DNA of 64,000 nt from an uncultured Erythrobacter sp. (GCA_947488325.1 CANKYZ010000001.1:124001-188000), one strand, 5' to 3'; counted from the first letter of the stretch, positions 1 to 9,149 are shown. Translations and numbers: made by a program. The notes: a model not told the origin generated them from the sequence alone.

Positions 1-1936
1 CGCCGCCAGCAAAGCCTGCGCGCTGGATCGATTTTGACCGGAGATAATAGAGTGATTTAATGCCTTTCTCCCAAGCTTGGAAGTGCAGCATCATCAGATC
101 CCATTTATCGACATCGGCCGGAATAAACAGGTTCAGCGACTGCGCCTGATCGATATAAGGCGAACGGTCAGCGGCGAAATCAAGCAACCAGCGCTGATCA
201 ATTTCAAAGCTGGTTTTGAAGCTCGCCTTTTCCTCATCCGAGAGGAAATCGAGGTGCTGAACACTGCCTCCTTTTTCGAGGATCGAATTCCAGACATTGG
301 TCGAATTTTTCGATTTCTTGTCGAGGATTTTTTCCAGATACGGGTTCTTCACAATGAAGCTGCCCGACAGCGTCTTATGCGTGTAAATATTCGCCGGGAT
401 CGGTTCGATACAGGCGCTGGTGCCGCCGCAAATAATGCTGATCGAAGCGGTCGGTGCGATCGCCATCTTGCAGCTGAACCGTTCCATCGCACCCATATCG
501 GCTGCATCGGGACATGGGCCCCGCTCTTGGGCGAGCAGCATGCTGGCCTCGGATGCTTTGGCCTGAATATGTTTGAACATCTTCAGGTTCAACGCCTTGG
601 CCATCGCGCTTTCGAAACCCAGCCCTTTTGATTGAAGGAAGGAATGGAAGCCCATTACACCAAGGCCAACCGAACGTTCGCGTTCAGCGGAATATTTGGC
701 ACGGGCCATTTCGTCCGGCGCGCGGTCGATATAATCCTGCAGGACATTGTCGAGGAAACGCATCACGTCCTCAATGAACTGCTTATTGGTGCTCCATTCA
801 TCCCATTTTTCAAGGTTGAGCGAAGACAGGCAGCACACTGCTGTGCGGTCATTGCCGAGATGGTCAATGCCGGTTGGCAGAGTGATTTCGCTGCACAGAT
901 TGGAGGTTGAAACTTTCAACCCCAGATCGCGGTGATGTTTTGGCATCATGCGGTTCACTGTGTCGTTAAAGACGATGTAGGGTTCACCCGTTGCCAGCCG
1001 TGTTTCGACCAGCTTCTGGAACAGCGAACGCGCATCCACCTTGCCACGCACTTCACCGGTCTTGGGGGATAGAAGCTCAAACTCGTCACCATCGCGGACC
1101 GCTTCCATGAATTTATCGGTCAACAGCACGCCATGATGCAGGTTCAGCGCTTTGCGATTGAAATCGCCTGATGGTTTACGGATTTCGAGGAATTCTTCGA
1201 TTTCCGGATGCGACACATCAAGGTAGCACGCTGCAGAACCGCGCCGCAGCGAACCCTGGCTGATGGCGAGCGTGAGGCTGTCCATCACCCGCACAAACGG
1301 AATGATGCCGCTGGTCTTGCCATTCAAGCCAACCGGCTCTCCGATCCCGCGAACATTGCCCCAATAGGTTCCAATACCGCCGCCCTTGGATGCAAGCCAA
1401 ACATTCTCATTCCAAGTGTCAACGATCCCGCCAAGGCTGTCTGAAACACTGTTGAGGTAACAGCTAATCGGCAAACCGCGACTGGTGCCGCCATTCGACA
1501 GGACAGGCGTTGCGGGCATGAACCACAGGTTCGAAATATAATCATAGACACGCTGAGCGTGATCCTGATCGTCGCAATAAGCATCGGCCACGCGGGCGAA
1601 CAGATCCTGATATTTCTCACCCGGCAGCAAATAACGATCTTCGAGCGTTTCCTTGCCGAATTCGGTGAGGTTCGCATCGCGCGATTCGTCGATCTCGATT
1701 ACGAAACGGCGATCATTGACCTTTTTACTATCGGGTTCGGCTGCTTCTTTGACTGCCGCGGACATGGCATTGCCCAGCGCCTCAGCGCCCTTGGCTGCGA
1801 TTAAATCTTCGCTGCCCGTATCGGACTTTTCCATTGTCACGGCCTTTTCATTTTCTGCCGGTTTTGTTTCCATCGGGGTTGTACCCTCGCTGGTATCCGC
1901 GTCGCTCAGCACTTCATCAGTCGCCTTGAATTCCAT
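1..1936 (-). CDS. nrdA: Ribonucleoside-diphosphate reductase alpha subunit (partial)
   Basis: Large subunit of ribonucleotide reductase, which makes deoxyribonucleotides from ribonucleoside diphosphates together with the radical-bearing beta subunit. The gene reads leftward and leaves the window, so about 645 N-terminal residues are visible. Seen directly: ISCYL with a redox Cys at residue 159, NLCSEI with the radical Cys348 and Glu350, and AVCCLSSLNL with the partner redox Cys. Residues 1-70 are a polar Ala/Glu/Lys-rich stretch, and the ATP-cone that opens many NrdA proteins is not visible. The ATG at 1936 is the first Met of the frame. The C-terminal cysteine tail and nrdB lie outside the window. 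The family call is very secure; the exact subclass is not. Confidence 0.96.
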   Translation of the reverse strand, partial: MEFKATDEVLSDADTSEGTTPMETKPAENEKAVTMEKSDTGSEDLIAAKGAEALGNAMSAAVKEAAEPDSKKVNDRRFVIEIDESRDANLTEFGKETLEDRYLLPGEKYQDLFARVADAYCDDQDHAQRVYDYISNLWFMPATPVLSNGGTSRGLPISCYLNSVSDSLGGIVDTWNENVWLASKGGGIGTYWGNVRGIGEPVGLNGKTSGIIPFVRVMDSLTLAISQGSLRRGSAACYLDVSHPEIEEFLEIRKPSGDFNRKALNLHHGVLLTDKFMEAVRDGDEFELLSPKTGEVRGKVDARSLFQKLVETRLATGEPYIVFNDTVNRMMPKHHRDLGLKVSTSNLCSEITLPTGIDHLGNDRTAVCCLSSLNLEKWDEWSTNKQFIEDVMRFLDNVLQDYIDRAPDEMARAKYSAERERSVGLGVMGFHSFLQSKGLGFESAMAKALNLKMFKHIQAKASEASMLLAQERGPCPDAADMGAMERFSCKMAIAPTASISIICGGTSACIEPIPANIYTHKTLSGSFIVKNPYLEKILDKKSKNSTNVWNSILEKGGSVQHLDFLSDEEKASFKTSFEIDQRWLLDFAADRSPYIDQAQSLNLFIPADVDKWDLMMLHFQAWEKGIKSLYYLRSKSIQRAGFAGG

Positions 1937-2443
1937 TATCGCCCCGTTTGCGTCTTTCGAATCGGGCTAGAAGCCATCCTATAGCGGATAAACAACCATG
2001 TTCCGATTCTGTTCTGCACCTATTATTCCGACAACTTACCCCCACCATGTGCCCAATTGGCCCACAGGCTTGTCCGTCGAAACGTCCACAATTCGTCCCC
2101 TACCCTCCATTTGGAATGCGAATCCCTCCTTATTTGCGCCGATATAATGAACACGGTGCGTTACGGGATTTTACAACCATTTGGGGGTCCAATCTGAACC
2201 TGACCACTAGATCATGAATCAGACAGCGAATCCGGTCAACGGGTGATTAACCATAAATCGACATCAAAGGGCGGTGTATTACCATGCTGCAACGCAGCGA
2301 CGCGTGGGCAGAGCTAGAGTCGCGCACTGCGCAAGCCCCAAAGTGAATCTGTGAAGAAAAATTTGGTGATTGAATCATCTGAATCAATCGTTGAATCTTT
2401 CGCCCCTGTTACAGCAATATTGTTGCGCGGAGTGCAGAAAAGC
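1937..2443. promoter_or_regulatory. Upstream region of nrdA with clustered GANTC sites
   Basis: No convincing gene is seen here. Ten GANTC sequences (the recognition site of the alphaproteobacterial CcrM methylase) start at 1959, 2005, 2120, 2216, 2228, 2317, 2345, 2372, 2381 and 2393. Three more follow at 2458, 2464 and 2496, two of them inside the neighbouring terminator. About two would be expected by chance over 540 bases. The four at 2345-2397 lie within 53 bases. The region should hold the nrdA promoter. No clear NrdR box was recognised. That methylation acts on nrdA is an inference. Confidence 0.5.
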
Positions 2444-2482
2444 AAAGACGGATTGACGATTCAGAATCGCCAACCCGTCTTT
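2444..2482 (-). terminator. Rho-independent terminator after the alpha/beta hydrolase gene
   Basis: A nearly self-complementary 39-base sequence forms a long stem (AAAGACGG arm pairing with CCGTCTTT, about 19 pairs with two G-U). On the leftward strand it is followed by GCTTTTC. It begins 20 bases after the hydrolase stop codon. The tip contains two GANTC sites in inverted orientation. Because the arms are symmetric it may also act rightward. Confidence 0.7.
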
Positions 2483-2502
2483 CAAATCCGTTTTGGATTC
2501 AC

Positions 2503-3411
2503 TTACCTCGAAACCGGAGCGGTCGCGCGGGCAGCCTTTGCGTGAAGTCTAATTTCATCTGCAAGCCGGTCCACCAATTCCAGCGGGAGATCGTGGCCCC
2601 ATCCCGGTATCGTCACCAGCTTAGCGCCAGGAATATGCTTTGCGGTGTCCTTCCCAGCCTCCAACTTTACCAGCGGATCATCTTCCCCATGCAGCACCAA
2701 AGTCGGCGTGGTGATCTGCGAAAGTCGTGTGCGCCGATCGCCATCGTCGATAATGGCGGCAAGCTGGCGCGGTAGTCCGGGAGGATAGACGCTGCGCCGG
2801 ACGCCTTTCAGCACCCGCTCGCGCTGAAGATCAGGATCAGGCCGAAATCCTGGGCTGCCGATACTATTCGAAATATTGATGCCATGTTTGACCAGCGCCT
2901 CTTCTTCCATTGAAGTAAGCGGCGCGATCAACGCATCCATCGCGCCCTGATCAGCTTTCGGCAATTTGGCGTTGCCAGTTGTTGACATAATCGATGTCAG
3001 CGAAAGCAGTTTTTCGGAGTGATTCACCGCCATTAGCTGCGCGATCATTCCGCCCATTGATGCGCCCACCACATGCGCCTGGCCAATTCCCAATGCGTCC
3101 AACAATCCGGCGCCATCATCGGACATGTCATTTAGCGAATAGGGCACACTTGCAGGGAAGCCGATCCGTTTGCGAATAACTTGCCAGGCAAGCCCCGGCG
3201 CACGCGCGCCTTCCATTTTTTCCGATAATCCAATGTCGCGATTGTCGTAACGGATCACGCGATATCCGCGCGTCACCAATGCTTCGACAAATTCATCTGG
3301 CCAGAGCGTCATCTGCGCTCCCAGTCCCATCACGAGCAGAATTGCCTCATGCTCTGGATTGCCATGATCTTCGTAAAACAGCGAAATACCATTTGCGCCG
3401 ATATGCGGCAT
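2503..3411 (-). CDS. Alpha/beta-fold hydrolase
   Basis: Predicted serine hydrolase of about 302 residues, substrate unknown. The nucleophile elbow GASMGG places the catalytic Ser near residue 118. Near the C-terminus HGEDDPLV supplies the likely acid and WGHDLP the likely His, so the triad looks intact. No signal peptide is evident with the start chosen at MPHIGANG (3411). The frame stays open to 3465, but the extra 18 residues look unlike the family. It resembles the proline iminopeptidase / 3-oxoadipate enol-lactonase superfamily, and sequence alone does not decide between activities. It is followed by a strong terminator, so it may be a single-gene unit. Confidence 0.85.
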   Translation of the reverse strand: MPHIGANGISLFYEDHGNPEHEAILLVMGLGAQMTLWPDEFVEALVTRGYRVIRYDNRDIGLSEKMEGARAPGLAWQVIRKRIGFPASVPYSLNDMSDDGAGLLDALGIGQAHVVGASMGGMIAQLMAVNHSEKLLSLTSIMSTTGNAKLPKADQGAMDALIAPLTSMEEEALVKHGINISNSIGSPGFRPDPDLQRERVLKGVRRSVYPPGLPRQLAAIIDDGDRRTRLSQITTPTLVLHGEDDPLVKLEAGKDTAKHIPGAKLVTIPGWGHDLPLELVDRLADEIRLHAKAARATAPVSR

Positions 3412-3510
3412 ATAATGCTCCTCGAACGCCATCTTATGTGGCTTTGCTGACCCTGCAGCCAACAAGAGCGGTTTTGCGTGGTCAGATCAAGCGCCAGAAT
3501 ACCCAGTTGA

Positions 3511-4458
3511 TCAGGGTCGCCAATCTGGTCCCCCGATTTCTAAGCCCCGCGCTTCGAGTTGATCGAGCACACCGTCTTCTTCGGCCAGAACCCGCAAAGG
3601 CACCACGGCGAGAGTGACCCCATCAGCCTCTGCCGAAGCGGCAATCATATTGGTCCAAGTTCCGCGAATTTCTTCGCCCAATTCGGGATCCGCCCATGGC
3701 CAGCACGTGCCCAGCGCCACCTCCAGCGGGTTGGCCATAACGGCAGGGACATCGAAACTACGCCAATTCTCCCCGCGCGCTGCAATAATGCCCTGCCCCT
3801 GTTCCGTCGCGCTCATCGCTGCTTTCAGGCAAGGAATATGGCTGGCAGGATCTGCTGCGGCGAGATCATCGAGCAGGTCTTCGCCGCGAAATCGCTCTGG
3901 CCGGTCAATCGGCACATCGGCGCGATCGGCCGCTTTGCGCACCACATCGGTCGCATCATCGGTGGTGTCGTCATCGAAATCGAGCCGCCGCGCGAGTAGG
4001 TCAAAGCTGGTCATCAAAAAGCTGCGCCGATCATAATCGACGTCATATTCGGCCTCCAAAGCTGCAAGCCGCGCGCGTTGTCCGGCATTAAGATAATCCG
4101 CCGCCACCGCGCCATCAGGCAGTTTGGTAAAGCGCCCTCCGCGAAACATCAGACGAAAGAAATCACCAGGCGAGAATTTAGGCCGGGAACGGATAATGAC
4201 CCGGCTCGCCCCTGCGGTCGCCTCTTTCAGCCGGTCCGGTTGCCACGGAGTGCTTTCGGGGACCGCAGTGATTTCACCGACCAGGATGATCGTGCCGGTG
4301 GCAGTCTCGATCGTCCACATCGGCGCGCCGGAACGCTGCGCGGTGACGACGATTTGGTTCTGAGTGGGGGGATCAGCAGCTTGCGCATTGGCCGGCGCTG
4401 CGGCGAACAAAGACCCAGAGACGGCAAGAGGCAAAGCAATCATGATAAGCGGTTTCAT
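3511..4458 (-). CDS. TraB/GumN family protein
   Basis: Exported protein of about 315 residues. The N-terminus MKPLIMIALPLAVSG followed by a cleavage site near AAPANAQA is a clear signal peptide, which decides the start at 4458; the frame is open to 4572 but that stretch overlaps the upstream gene. The core TGTIILVGEITAVPES and later acidic stretches fit the TraB/GumN group (TraB/PrgY superfamily), which includes putative metalloproteases related to Tiki proteins; biochemical function in bacteria is poorly defined. Location is probably periplasmic. The neighbouring VOC gene lies 73 bases upstream on the same strand, so cotranscription is possible. Confidence 0.8.
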   Translation of the reverse strand: MKPLIMIALPLAVSGSLFAAAPANAQAADPPTQNQIVVTAQRSGAPMWTIETATGTIILVGEITAVPESTPWQPDRLKEATAGASRVIIRSRPKFSPGDFFRLMFRGGRFTKLPDGAVAADYLNAGQRARLAALEAEYDVDYDRRSFLMTSFDLLARRLDFDDDTTDDATDVVRKAADRADVPIDRPERFRGEDLLDDLAAADPASHIPCLKAAMSATEQGQGIIAARGENWRSFDVPAVMANPLEVALGTCWPWADPELGEEIRGTWTNMIAASAEADGVTLAVVPLRVLAEEDGVLDQLEARGLEIGGPDWRP

Positions 4459-4531
4459 ATTTTCAAGCCTATGTTCCGCTTGACCTGAATTGGCACTGTA
4501 TCGCAGCTCCTCGCAGTCCGAGATCAGCCTA

Positions 4532-5056
4532 TCAGTCAGTATCCGCGCGACTGCGTCCACCGGGCACTGCAAACTCGATCCGATTGCCGCTGGGTTCGCG
4601 CAGGATCATGTGGATCGTCGGGCCGCCGCCGTTCAATTCCGGACCAAATTCAAATTCTACACCAGGCCAATCGACCAATTTCGCATGGAGTTCATTCAGT
4701 GTTTCAATATCAGATACGGTCAAAGCAAGGTGGTGAAGTCCCACATTGTTCTTGCGGTCAAAGGCCACAGCTGTCTCTGGCTCCACCGCGCGCCACAGTG
4801 TCACAAACAATTCGCCGTCAGTCACGAATACCGAAGGGTAATCAGGAATACCTCCAGCCTGTCGCCAGCCCAATCCATCGACGAAAAACGCAACGCTCGC
4901 ATCCAGATCCGTCACTGTCAGGCCGATATGATTGATTCCGCGTGTAACGGGTGCAACCTCAGCCGGTTCGCCGTCCTGCGCGGAAACAGGTGCAAACGGT
5001 AAAGCAAGGCAAACTGCGAGAGCCATAGAGCGAACGAGTGTTTGTGACTTCAACAT
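4532..5056 (-). CDS. Exported VOC-fold (glyoxalase/bleomycin resistance) protein
   Basis: Protein of about 174 residues with a signal peptide (MLKSQTLVRSMALAVCLALP, cleavage near VSAQD) followed by a VOC domain. INHIGLTVTDLDASVAFF begins the first beta-alpha-beta-beta-beta unit, GLHHLALTVSDIETLN the second, and the end reads EPSGNRIEFAVPG. His at HIGL, His at HHLAL and the late Glu are plausible metal ligands of this superfamily. An exported VOC protein is less common than the cytoplasmic type. The start at 5056 is preceded by GGAGAAGG, whereas the longer frame to 5092 lacks such a site. Substrate unknown. Confidence 0.82.
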   Translation of the reverse strand: MLKSQTLVRSMALAVCLALPFAPVSAQDGEPAEVAPVTRGINHIGLTVTDLDASVAFFVDGLGWRQAGGIPDYPSVFVTDGELFVTLWRAVEPETAVAFDRKNNVGLHHLALTVSDIETLNELHAKLVDWPGVEFEFGPELNGGGPTIHMILREPSGNRIEFAVPGGRSRADTD

Positions 5057-5129
5057 AAAGACCTTCTCCATTTCTCGTGTCCGGATGACCACCGAGTCAG
5101 ATCGAACAATTTTCTGATTAACTCAGTTG

Positions 5130-6743
5130 CTAAGGCACCAAAACCGTATCGCGGACCGACGTCTTCATATCAGGATAATCCAACGTGTAATGCAGCCCAC
5201 GGCTTTCCTTGCGGGTCAGTGCTGAATTCACGATCAGCTCGGCCGATTGCAGCAAATTGCGCAATTCGATCAGGTCGGTGGTGACAACGAAGCTGCCATA
5301 ATAATCCTCAACCTCCCGTTTCAGCAAAGCGATGCGGTTTTGCGCGCGCTCCAACCTCTTGGTGGTGCGCACAATACCAACATAGTTCCACATAAATCGG
5401 CGTATCTCGGTCCAGTTTTGCTTGATGACCACCTGTTCGTCTGAATCTGAAACGCGGCTTTCGTCCCATGGCAGGATCGCAGGCGGTTCCTCCAATTCAT
5501 CCCAGCGGGTCAGGATATCTTCGGCCGCTGCCTCGCCATAAACAAAGCATTCGAGCAGGCTGTTTGACGCGAGCCGGTTTGCGCCATGCAGACCGCTTTC
5601 GGTGCATTCACCAGCCGCCCAAAGACCCGGCAAATCGGTGCAAGCATTCAAATCCACAATTACCCCGCCGCAGGTGTAATGCTGCGCCGGCACAACCGGT
5701 ATCGGCCCGGCGGTCATGTCGATGCCCAACCCTATCAGTTTTTCGTGAATCGTAGGGAAATGTTCGCGTATAAAATCGGCGGGCTGATGGCTGATATCCA
5801 GATGCACGAAATCCAGGCCAAAGCGCTTGATCTGATCATCGATCGCCCGCGCTACGACATCGCGCGGGGCGAGCTCCATCCGTTCTGGATCGTAATCCGC
5901 CATAAACCGGTGCCCGGTTTCAGGATGATAAAGGTGGCCGCCTTCGCCGCGCACAGCCTCTGTGATCAGGAAGTTTTTGACTTCTAAGTTATACAGGCAG
6001 GTCGGGTGGAACTGCATCATTTCCATATTGGAAGCGCGCGCGCCTGCCCGCCAGGCCATTGCAATACCGTCTCCCGTCGCGCCGCGCGGCGCGGTGGAGA
6101 ATTGATAGACCCGGCCTGCTCCGCCTGCGGCTAGGATCGTCGCGCGCGCAACATGCCGTTCGACGCGTCCGGTTTCCTCGTTCAGGGCATAGACGCCCCA
6201 AACCCGGCCAGCGGCAGAATATTTTTCGCGGTGGCGATCGGTGATGAAATCGATGCAAGTGCGACCGGGCAATAGGGTGATGTTTTCATTCGCCTGAGCC
6301 GCTTCGAGTAATGCGGATTGAACCGCCCAGCCGGTCGCGTCATCGACATGGACAATCCGGCGATGCGAATGGCCGCCTTCGCGCGTCAGATGCAAGGCAT
6401 CTTCGGCGCGGTTGAAGGGAACACCCAGATCGCACAACCTATCAATGCTGGCGGGCGCACGTTCGATGACGAATTCCACCGATGCTTTGTCATTGAGCCC
6501 TGCGCCTGCGACCATCGTATCGCGCACATGGTTGTCGAATGTATCGCCCGCATCCAGCACCGCAGCGATTCCGCCCTGCGCCCACGCGGTCGATCCCCCG
6601 GTCAGCGAACCTTTGGCAAGCACCAGCACGCGTTTGGTGGTTGCCAGTTCTAACGCCGCCGTTAGTCCAGCCGCTCCCGACCCGATGATGAGAACGTCAA
6701 ATTCATTGCGCGAAGCCTCGCGATTTTTAGATGGATCACCCAT
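5130..6743 (-). CDS. nadB: L-aspartate oxidase
   Basis: FAD enzyme that oxidises L-aspartate to iminoaspartate, the first step of de novo NAD synthesis; the product is used by NadA. About 537 residues. Seen: the dinucleotide-binding motif IIGSGAAGLTAALELA near the N-terminus, GSTAWAQGGIAA, the active-site region TREGGHSHRRIVH, and the flavin motif LWAAGECTESGLHGANRLASNS. The C-terminal helical domain is present, so the gene looks complete. Start is taken at MGDPSKN (6743), though the frame opens at 6779. nadA and nadC are not adjacent. Succinate dehydrogenase SdhA is related, but the HSHRR and GANRLASNS segments favour NadB. Confidence 0.94.
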   Translation of the reverse strand: MGDPSKNREASRNEFDVLIIGSGAAGLTAALELATTKRVLVLAKGSLTGGSTAWAQGGIAAVLDAGDTFDNHVRDTMVAGAGLNDKASVEFVIERAPASIDRLCDLGVPFNRAEDALHLTREGGHSHRRIVHVDDATGWAVQSALLEAAQANENITLLPGRTCIDFITDRHREKYSAAGRVWGVYALNEETGRVERHVARATILAAGGAGRVYQFSTAPRGATGDGIAMAWRAGARASNMEMMQFHPTCLYNLEVKNFLITEAVRGEGGHLYHPETGHRFMADYDPERMELAPRDVVARAIDDQIKRFGLDFVHLDISHQPADFIREHFPTIHEKLIGLGIDMTAGPIPVVPAQHYTCGGVIVDLNACTDLPGLWAAGECTESGLHGANRLASNSLLECFVYGEAAAEDILTRWDELEEPPAILPWDESRVSDSDEQVVIKQNWTEIRRFMWNYVGIVRTTKRLERAQNRIALLKREVEDYYGSFVVTTDLIELRNLLQSAELIVNSALTRKESRGLHYTLDYPDMKTSVRDTVLVP

Positions 6744-7081
6744 GCATTTTTCAATGGCGTGAGCGGCGATGCTTAGCAAGGGTGGGGCAATTACCGGCAG
6801 TCACAGGCGGTCAAGCTAAAGGTCTGTCGGCAGAGCGTGTCAAGAATACCGTGAACGATGGCACGGTTACCGCCTGCCTAGGCAATCCCCATAGATGTAT
6901 GGAGACAAAAATGGTATATTAAGGTGAGATTTTGGTTCGAATTTCACCTCAGGTCAACCAATTATCTTCTGGCGCCTAATTTAGTCGCTTTAGCTAACTC
7001 GTTAGAAGCGAATACTATAATTTATGTACCTTATATCATCATTCTCCTGTCTAGTAGATCGCCACTCTCCCAAAAGGCGCG
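6744..7081. other. Non-coding gap upstream of nadB
   Basis: About 340 bases, richer in A and T than the flanks around 6900-7040. It presumably carries the nadB promoter. A weak inverted pair AGGTGA/TCACCT occurs at about 6921-6949 with a 17-base spacer. No gene, tRNA or clear operator is supported. Confidence 0.4.
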
Positions 7082-7228
7082 ATGTTGAATGGAATGGGTG
7101 CATGTATATTGGGCAATGCCGACATTGCGGCAAAGAGATTGAGCGTGTCGCTCACCGCAATTGGCGCGAACGACGGCCTGAGACTTCGCGAGATCGAGGC
7201 GACTCTTCGCAGACACTATAGGGCGTAA
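7082..7228 (+). CDS. Possible small protein, 48 residues
   Basis: Short open frame starting MLNGMGACILGNADIA and ending LRRHYRA. The start codon is preceded by AAAAGGCGCG, a plausible ribosome binding site. Codon third positions are about 60 percent G or C by eye, similar to neighbours, and the C-terminal half (AAKRLSVSL to REIEATLRRHY) would form an amphipathic helix. Its last 13 bases overlap convergently with the end of the metallo-beta-lactamase-fold gene. No family is recognised. It could be a genuine small gene or chance; conservation would decide. Confidence 0.35.
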   Translation: MLNGMGACILGNADIAAKRLSVSLTAIGANDGLRLREIEATLRRHYRA

Positions 7229-8181
7229 CAATCGAGATCCATTGCCACGCTAACCGGCCCAGCAAAGCTGCCGCCGATTGACCTGAAGCTGTCCTCAATC
7301 CGGATCAAACTGCGTTCCATATTATGCGTGAGCACCAATTGCTCTGGTTCAAGCGCTGCAGCCAGTTCCCCGATCTGTTCAGGTGCCCGGTGCAGGCCGC
7401 GCGGTTGGCCCGGCTCCCCATTGATCACATGGTGCGCAAACAGGATCGTCGGCTTGCTGCCTTCCAGTCGCGCCTGAAATGCCTCGCTCGACGCACTTTG
7501 ATCTCCGGTAATGACGAAACTCGCATCGCCCACTTCGATCATATAGCCCAGCGCCGGAACCGGGCCGTGATGCACCGGCAAGGCTGTAATTGAATAGTGG
7601 TTTGATACGTCCAGACCGGCGGGTGCGGCATTGCCGTGATCAGTTTCCACGTCACGCGGGACAAGGCGCGGCTTGTTCTCGGTCCCATCCAGATAGCCGC
7701 CATTATAGGCAAATGCTCCGCCATCTTTTGCCAAGAGTCGCGTCAGAAATTCACTGGTGCCCGGAAAACGCGGTGCGGCGTCCGGGCCGATGATTGTGAG
7801 CGGTTCAGTGCGCCCTTCAAACCCGCCGGTATTGAGGATACCCGCAAGATCGCCGACATGGTCTACATGCAGATGGGTGAGCAAGATCGCATCCAGGCTC
7901 GCCAGCTTTCCGCCTGCCTCTGCAAAGCGCAGGAAACTGCCTGCGCCCGCATCGATCAGCAGACGCGGCTCTCCATCGATCCACAGCAAATAGGATGTGC
8001 CGGCGCGTGCGGCCTCCGCAATTGGCCCGCCGCTGCCGAGAATTTGCAATGCGGCACCTTCGGCAGGGCAGTCCGTGGCGTGCAAATCAGTTGCCACCTC
8101 GTTGGGAGCATTTGCAAGACTACAGCCCGGCAGACTGAGCGCGGCAGCCACGCATGTCGTCAATCGCAACCCATTCCGCAT
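7216..8181 (-). CDS. Metallo-beta-lactamase-fold lipoprotein
   Basis: Predicted zinc hydrolase of about 321 residues anchored as a lipoprotein: the N-terminus MRNGLRLTTCVAAALSLPGC ends in a lipobox with Cys20. The metal-binding motif THLHVDHVGD is intact, a later conserved His is at LPVHHGP, the bridging Asp at VITGDQS, and another His at ILFAHHV. The overall layout resembles RNase Z/arylsulfatase-type members of the superfamily, but the envelope location argues for a small-molecule ester or related substrate. It is just downstream of an ABC ATPase gene on the same strand (17 bases), so the two may be cotranscribed. Confidence 0.85.
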   Translation of the reverse strand: MRNGLRLTTCVAAALSLPGCSLANAPNEVATDLHATDCPAEGAALQILGSGGPIAEAARAGTSYLLWIDGEPRLLIDAGAGSFLRFAEAGGKLASLDAILLTHLHVDHVGDLAGILNTGGFEGRTEPLTIIGPDAAPRFPGTSEFLTRLLAKDGGAFAYNGGYLDGTENKPRLVPRDVETDHGNAAPAGLDVSNHYSITALPVHHGPVPALGYMIEVGDASFVITGDQSASSEAFQARLEGSKPTILFAHHVINGEPGQPRGLHRAPEQIGELAAALEPEQLVLTHNMERSLIRIEDSFRSIGGSFAGPVSVAMDLDCYAL

Positions 8182-8198
8182 CGCACATTCTCCCGGGT

Positions 8199-9149
8199 TC
8201 AAACTTCGCTGCTCGTCAGCTGCACAAACACGTCTTCAAGGTCCGCCTCACGCGTGGTGACATCCTCCACCGTCAGGCCCTGTTCTTGCAGGATCGCGAG
8301 CACTTGCCCTGCACTCATCTGGTCCTTGTGATAGGTGACCTCGACCCCGCGCGCGCTGGTTTGGTCAACCTTGCTAAAGGCTTCATGGACAGGTGCAGCG
8401 ACGAGATCATCAGCCACTGTCACCGCCACAATCTTCTCACGCGCCATATTCACCAATTCGCGGGTTGGCTTGTTTGCGATCAGTTTGCCGTGATTGATGA
8501 TCGCGATGCGGTCGCACAATTCTTCTGCTTCTTCGAGGTAATGCGTGGTCAAAACCACCGTGACCCCTTCGCGGTTGAGTTGAACCACAAGCTCCCACAA
8601 CTGACGGCGCAGTTCGACATCCACGCCTGCGGTTGGTTCATCCAAAACAAGAATTGGCGGGGAATGGACCATCGCCTTTGCCACCAACAATCGCCGTTTC
8701 ATCCCACCCGATAAAGTGCGGGCATAGGCGTTGCGTTTGTCCGACAGGCGCACCGCCTCCAGCAATTCCTCGCTGCGTCGCAAAGCGGCCGGGATGCCGT
8801 AAAAGCCGCCGTGGTTCTCCAACACTTCGTACGGTGTAAAGAACGGGTCAAACACGATTTCCTGCGGCACGATCCCAATTGCGCGGCTGGCATTGCGGCG
8901 GTGCTGATCGATATCGAAACCCCAGATATTCACCGATCCGCTGGTTTTGTTGACGATACCAGAAAGCACATTGATCAAAGTCGATTTGCCCGCGCCATTG
9001 GGCCCAAGCAGACCAAAGATTGATCCTTCGGGTACATCAAAACTCACATCGTCTAAGGCTAGTTTACCCTCAGCATCTTTGCCTTTTACCCCTTTGGGTG
9101 CAGCGTAGCGTTTTACGAGATTTTCGATCTGAATTGCTGGCGGGTTCAT
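8199..9149 (-). CDS. ABC transporter ATP-binding protein (ABC-2/DrrA-type)
   Basis: Cytoplasmic ATPase of about 316 residues. Walker A is GPNGAGKST, the signature is LSGGMKRRL, Walker B is ILVLDEPTAGVD, and the switch His is in LTTHYLEEAEELCD. The C-terminal extension ending DLEDVFVQLTSSEV is typical of DrrA/NatA-type exporters that pair with an ABC-2 membrane subunit. No such permease gene is adjacent, which is unusual for this type; the partner is presumably elsewhere. The start at MNPPAIQIENLVKRY (9149) is chosen because the 16 residues upstream in the open frame to 9197 do not fit the family. Substrate cannot be predicted. Confidence 0.88.
   Translation of the reverse strand: MNPPAIQIENLVKRYAAPKGVKGKDAEGKLALDDVSFDVPEGSIFGLLGPNGAGKSTLINVLSGIVNKTSGSVNIWGFDIDQHRRNASRAIGIVPQEIVFDPFFTPYEVLENHGGFYGIPAALRRSEELLEAVRLSDKRNAYARTLSGGMKRRLLVAKAMVHSPPILVLDEPTAGVDVELRRQLWELVVQLNREGVTVVLTTHYLEEAEELCDRIAIINHGKLIANKPTRELVNMAREKIVAVTVADDLVAAPVHEAFSKVDQTSARGVEVTYHKDQMSAGQVLAILQEQGLTVEDVTTREADLEDVFVQLTSSEV

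Noticed and set aside
6925..6950. GGTTCGAAT resembling a tRNA T-arm
   Set aside because: The flanking five-base arms do not pair and no acceptor or anticodon stem can be found.
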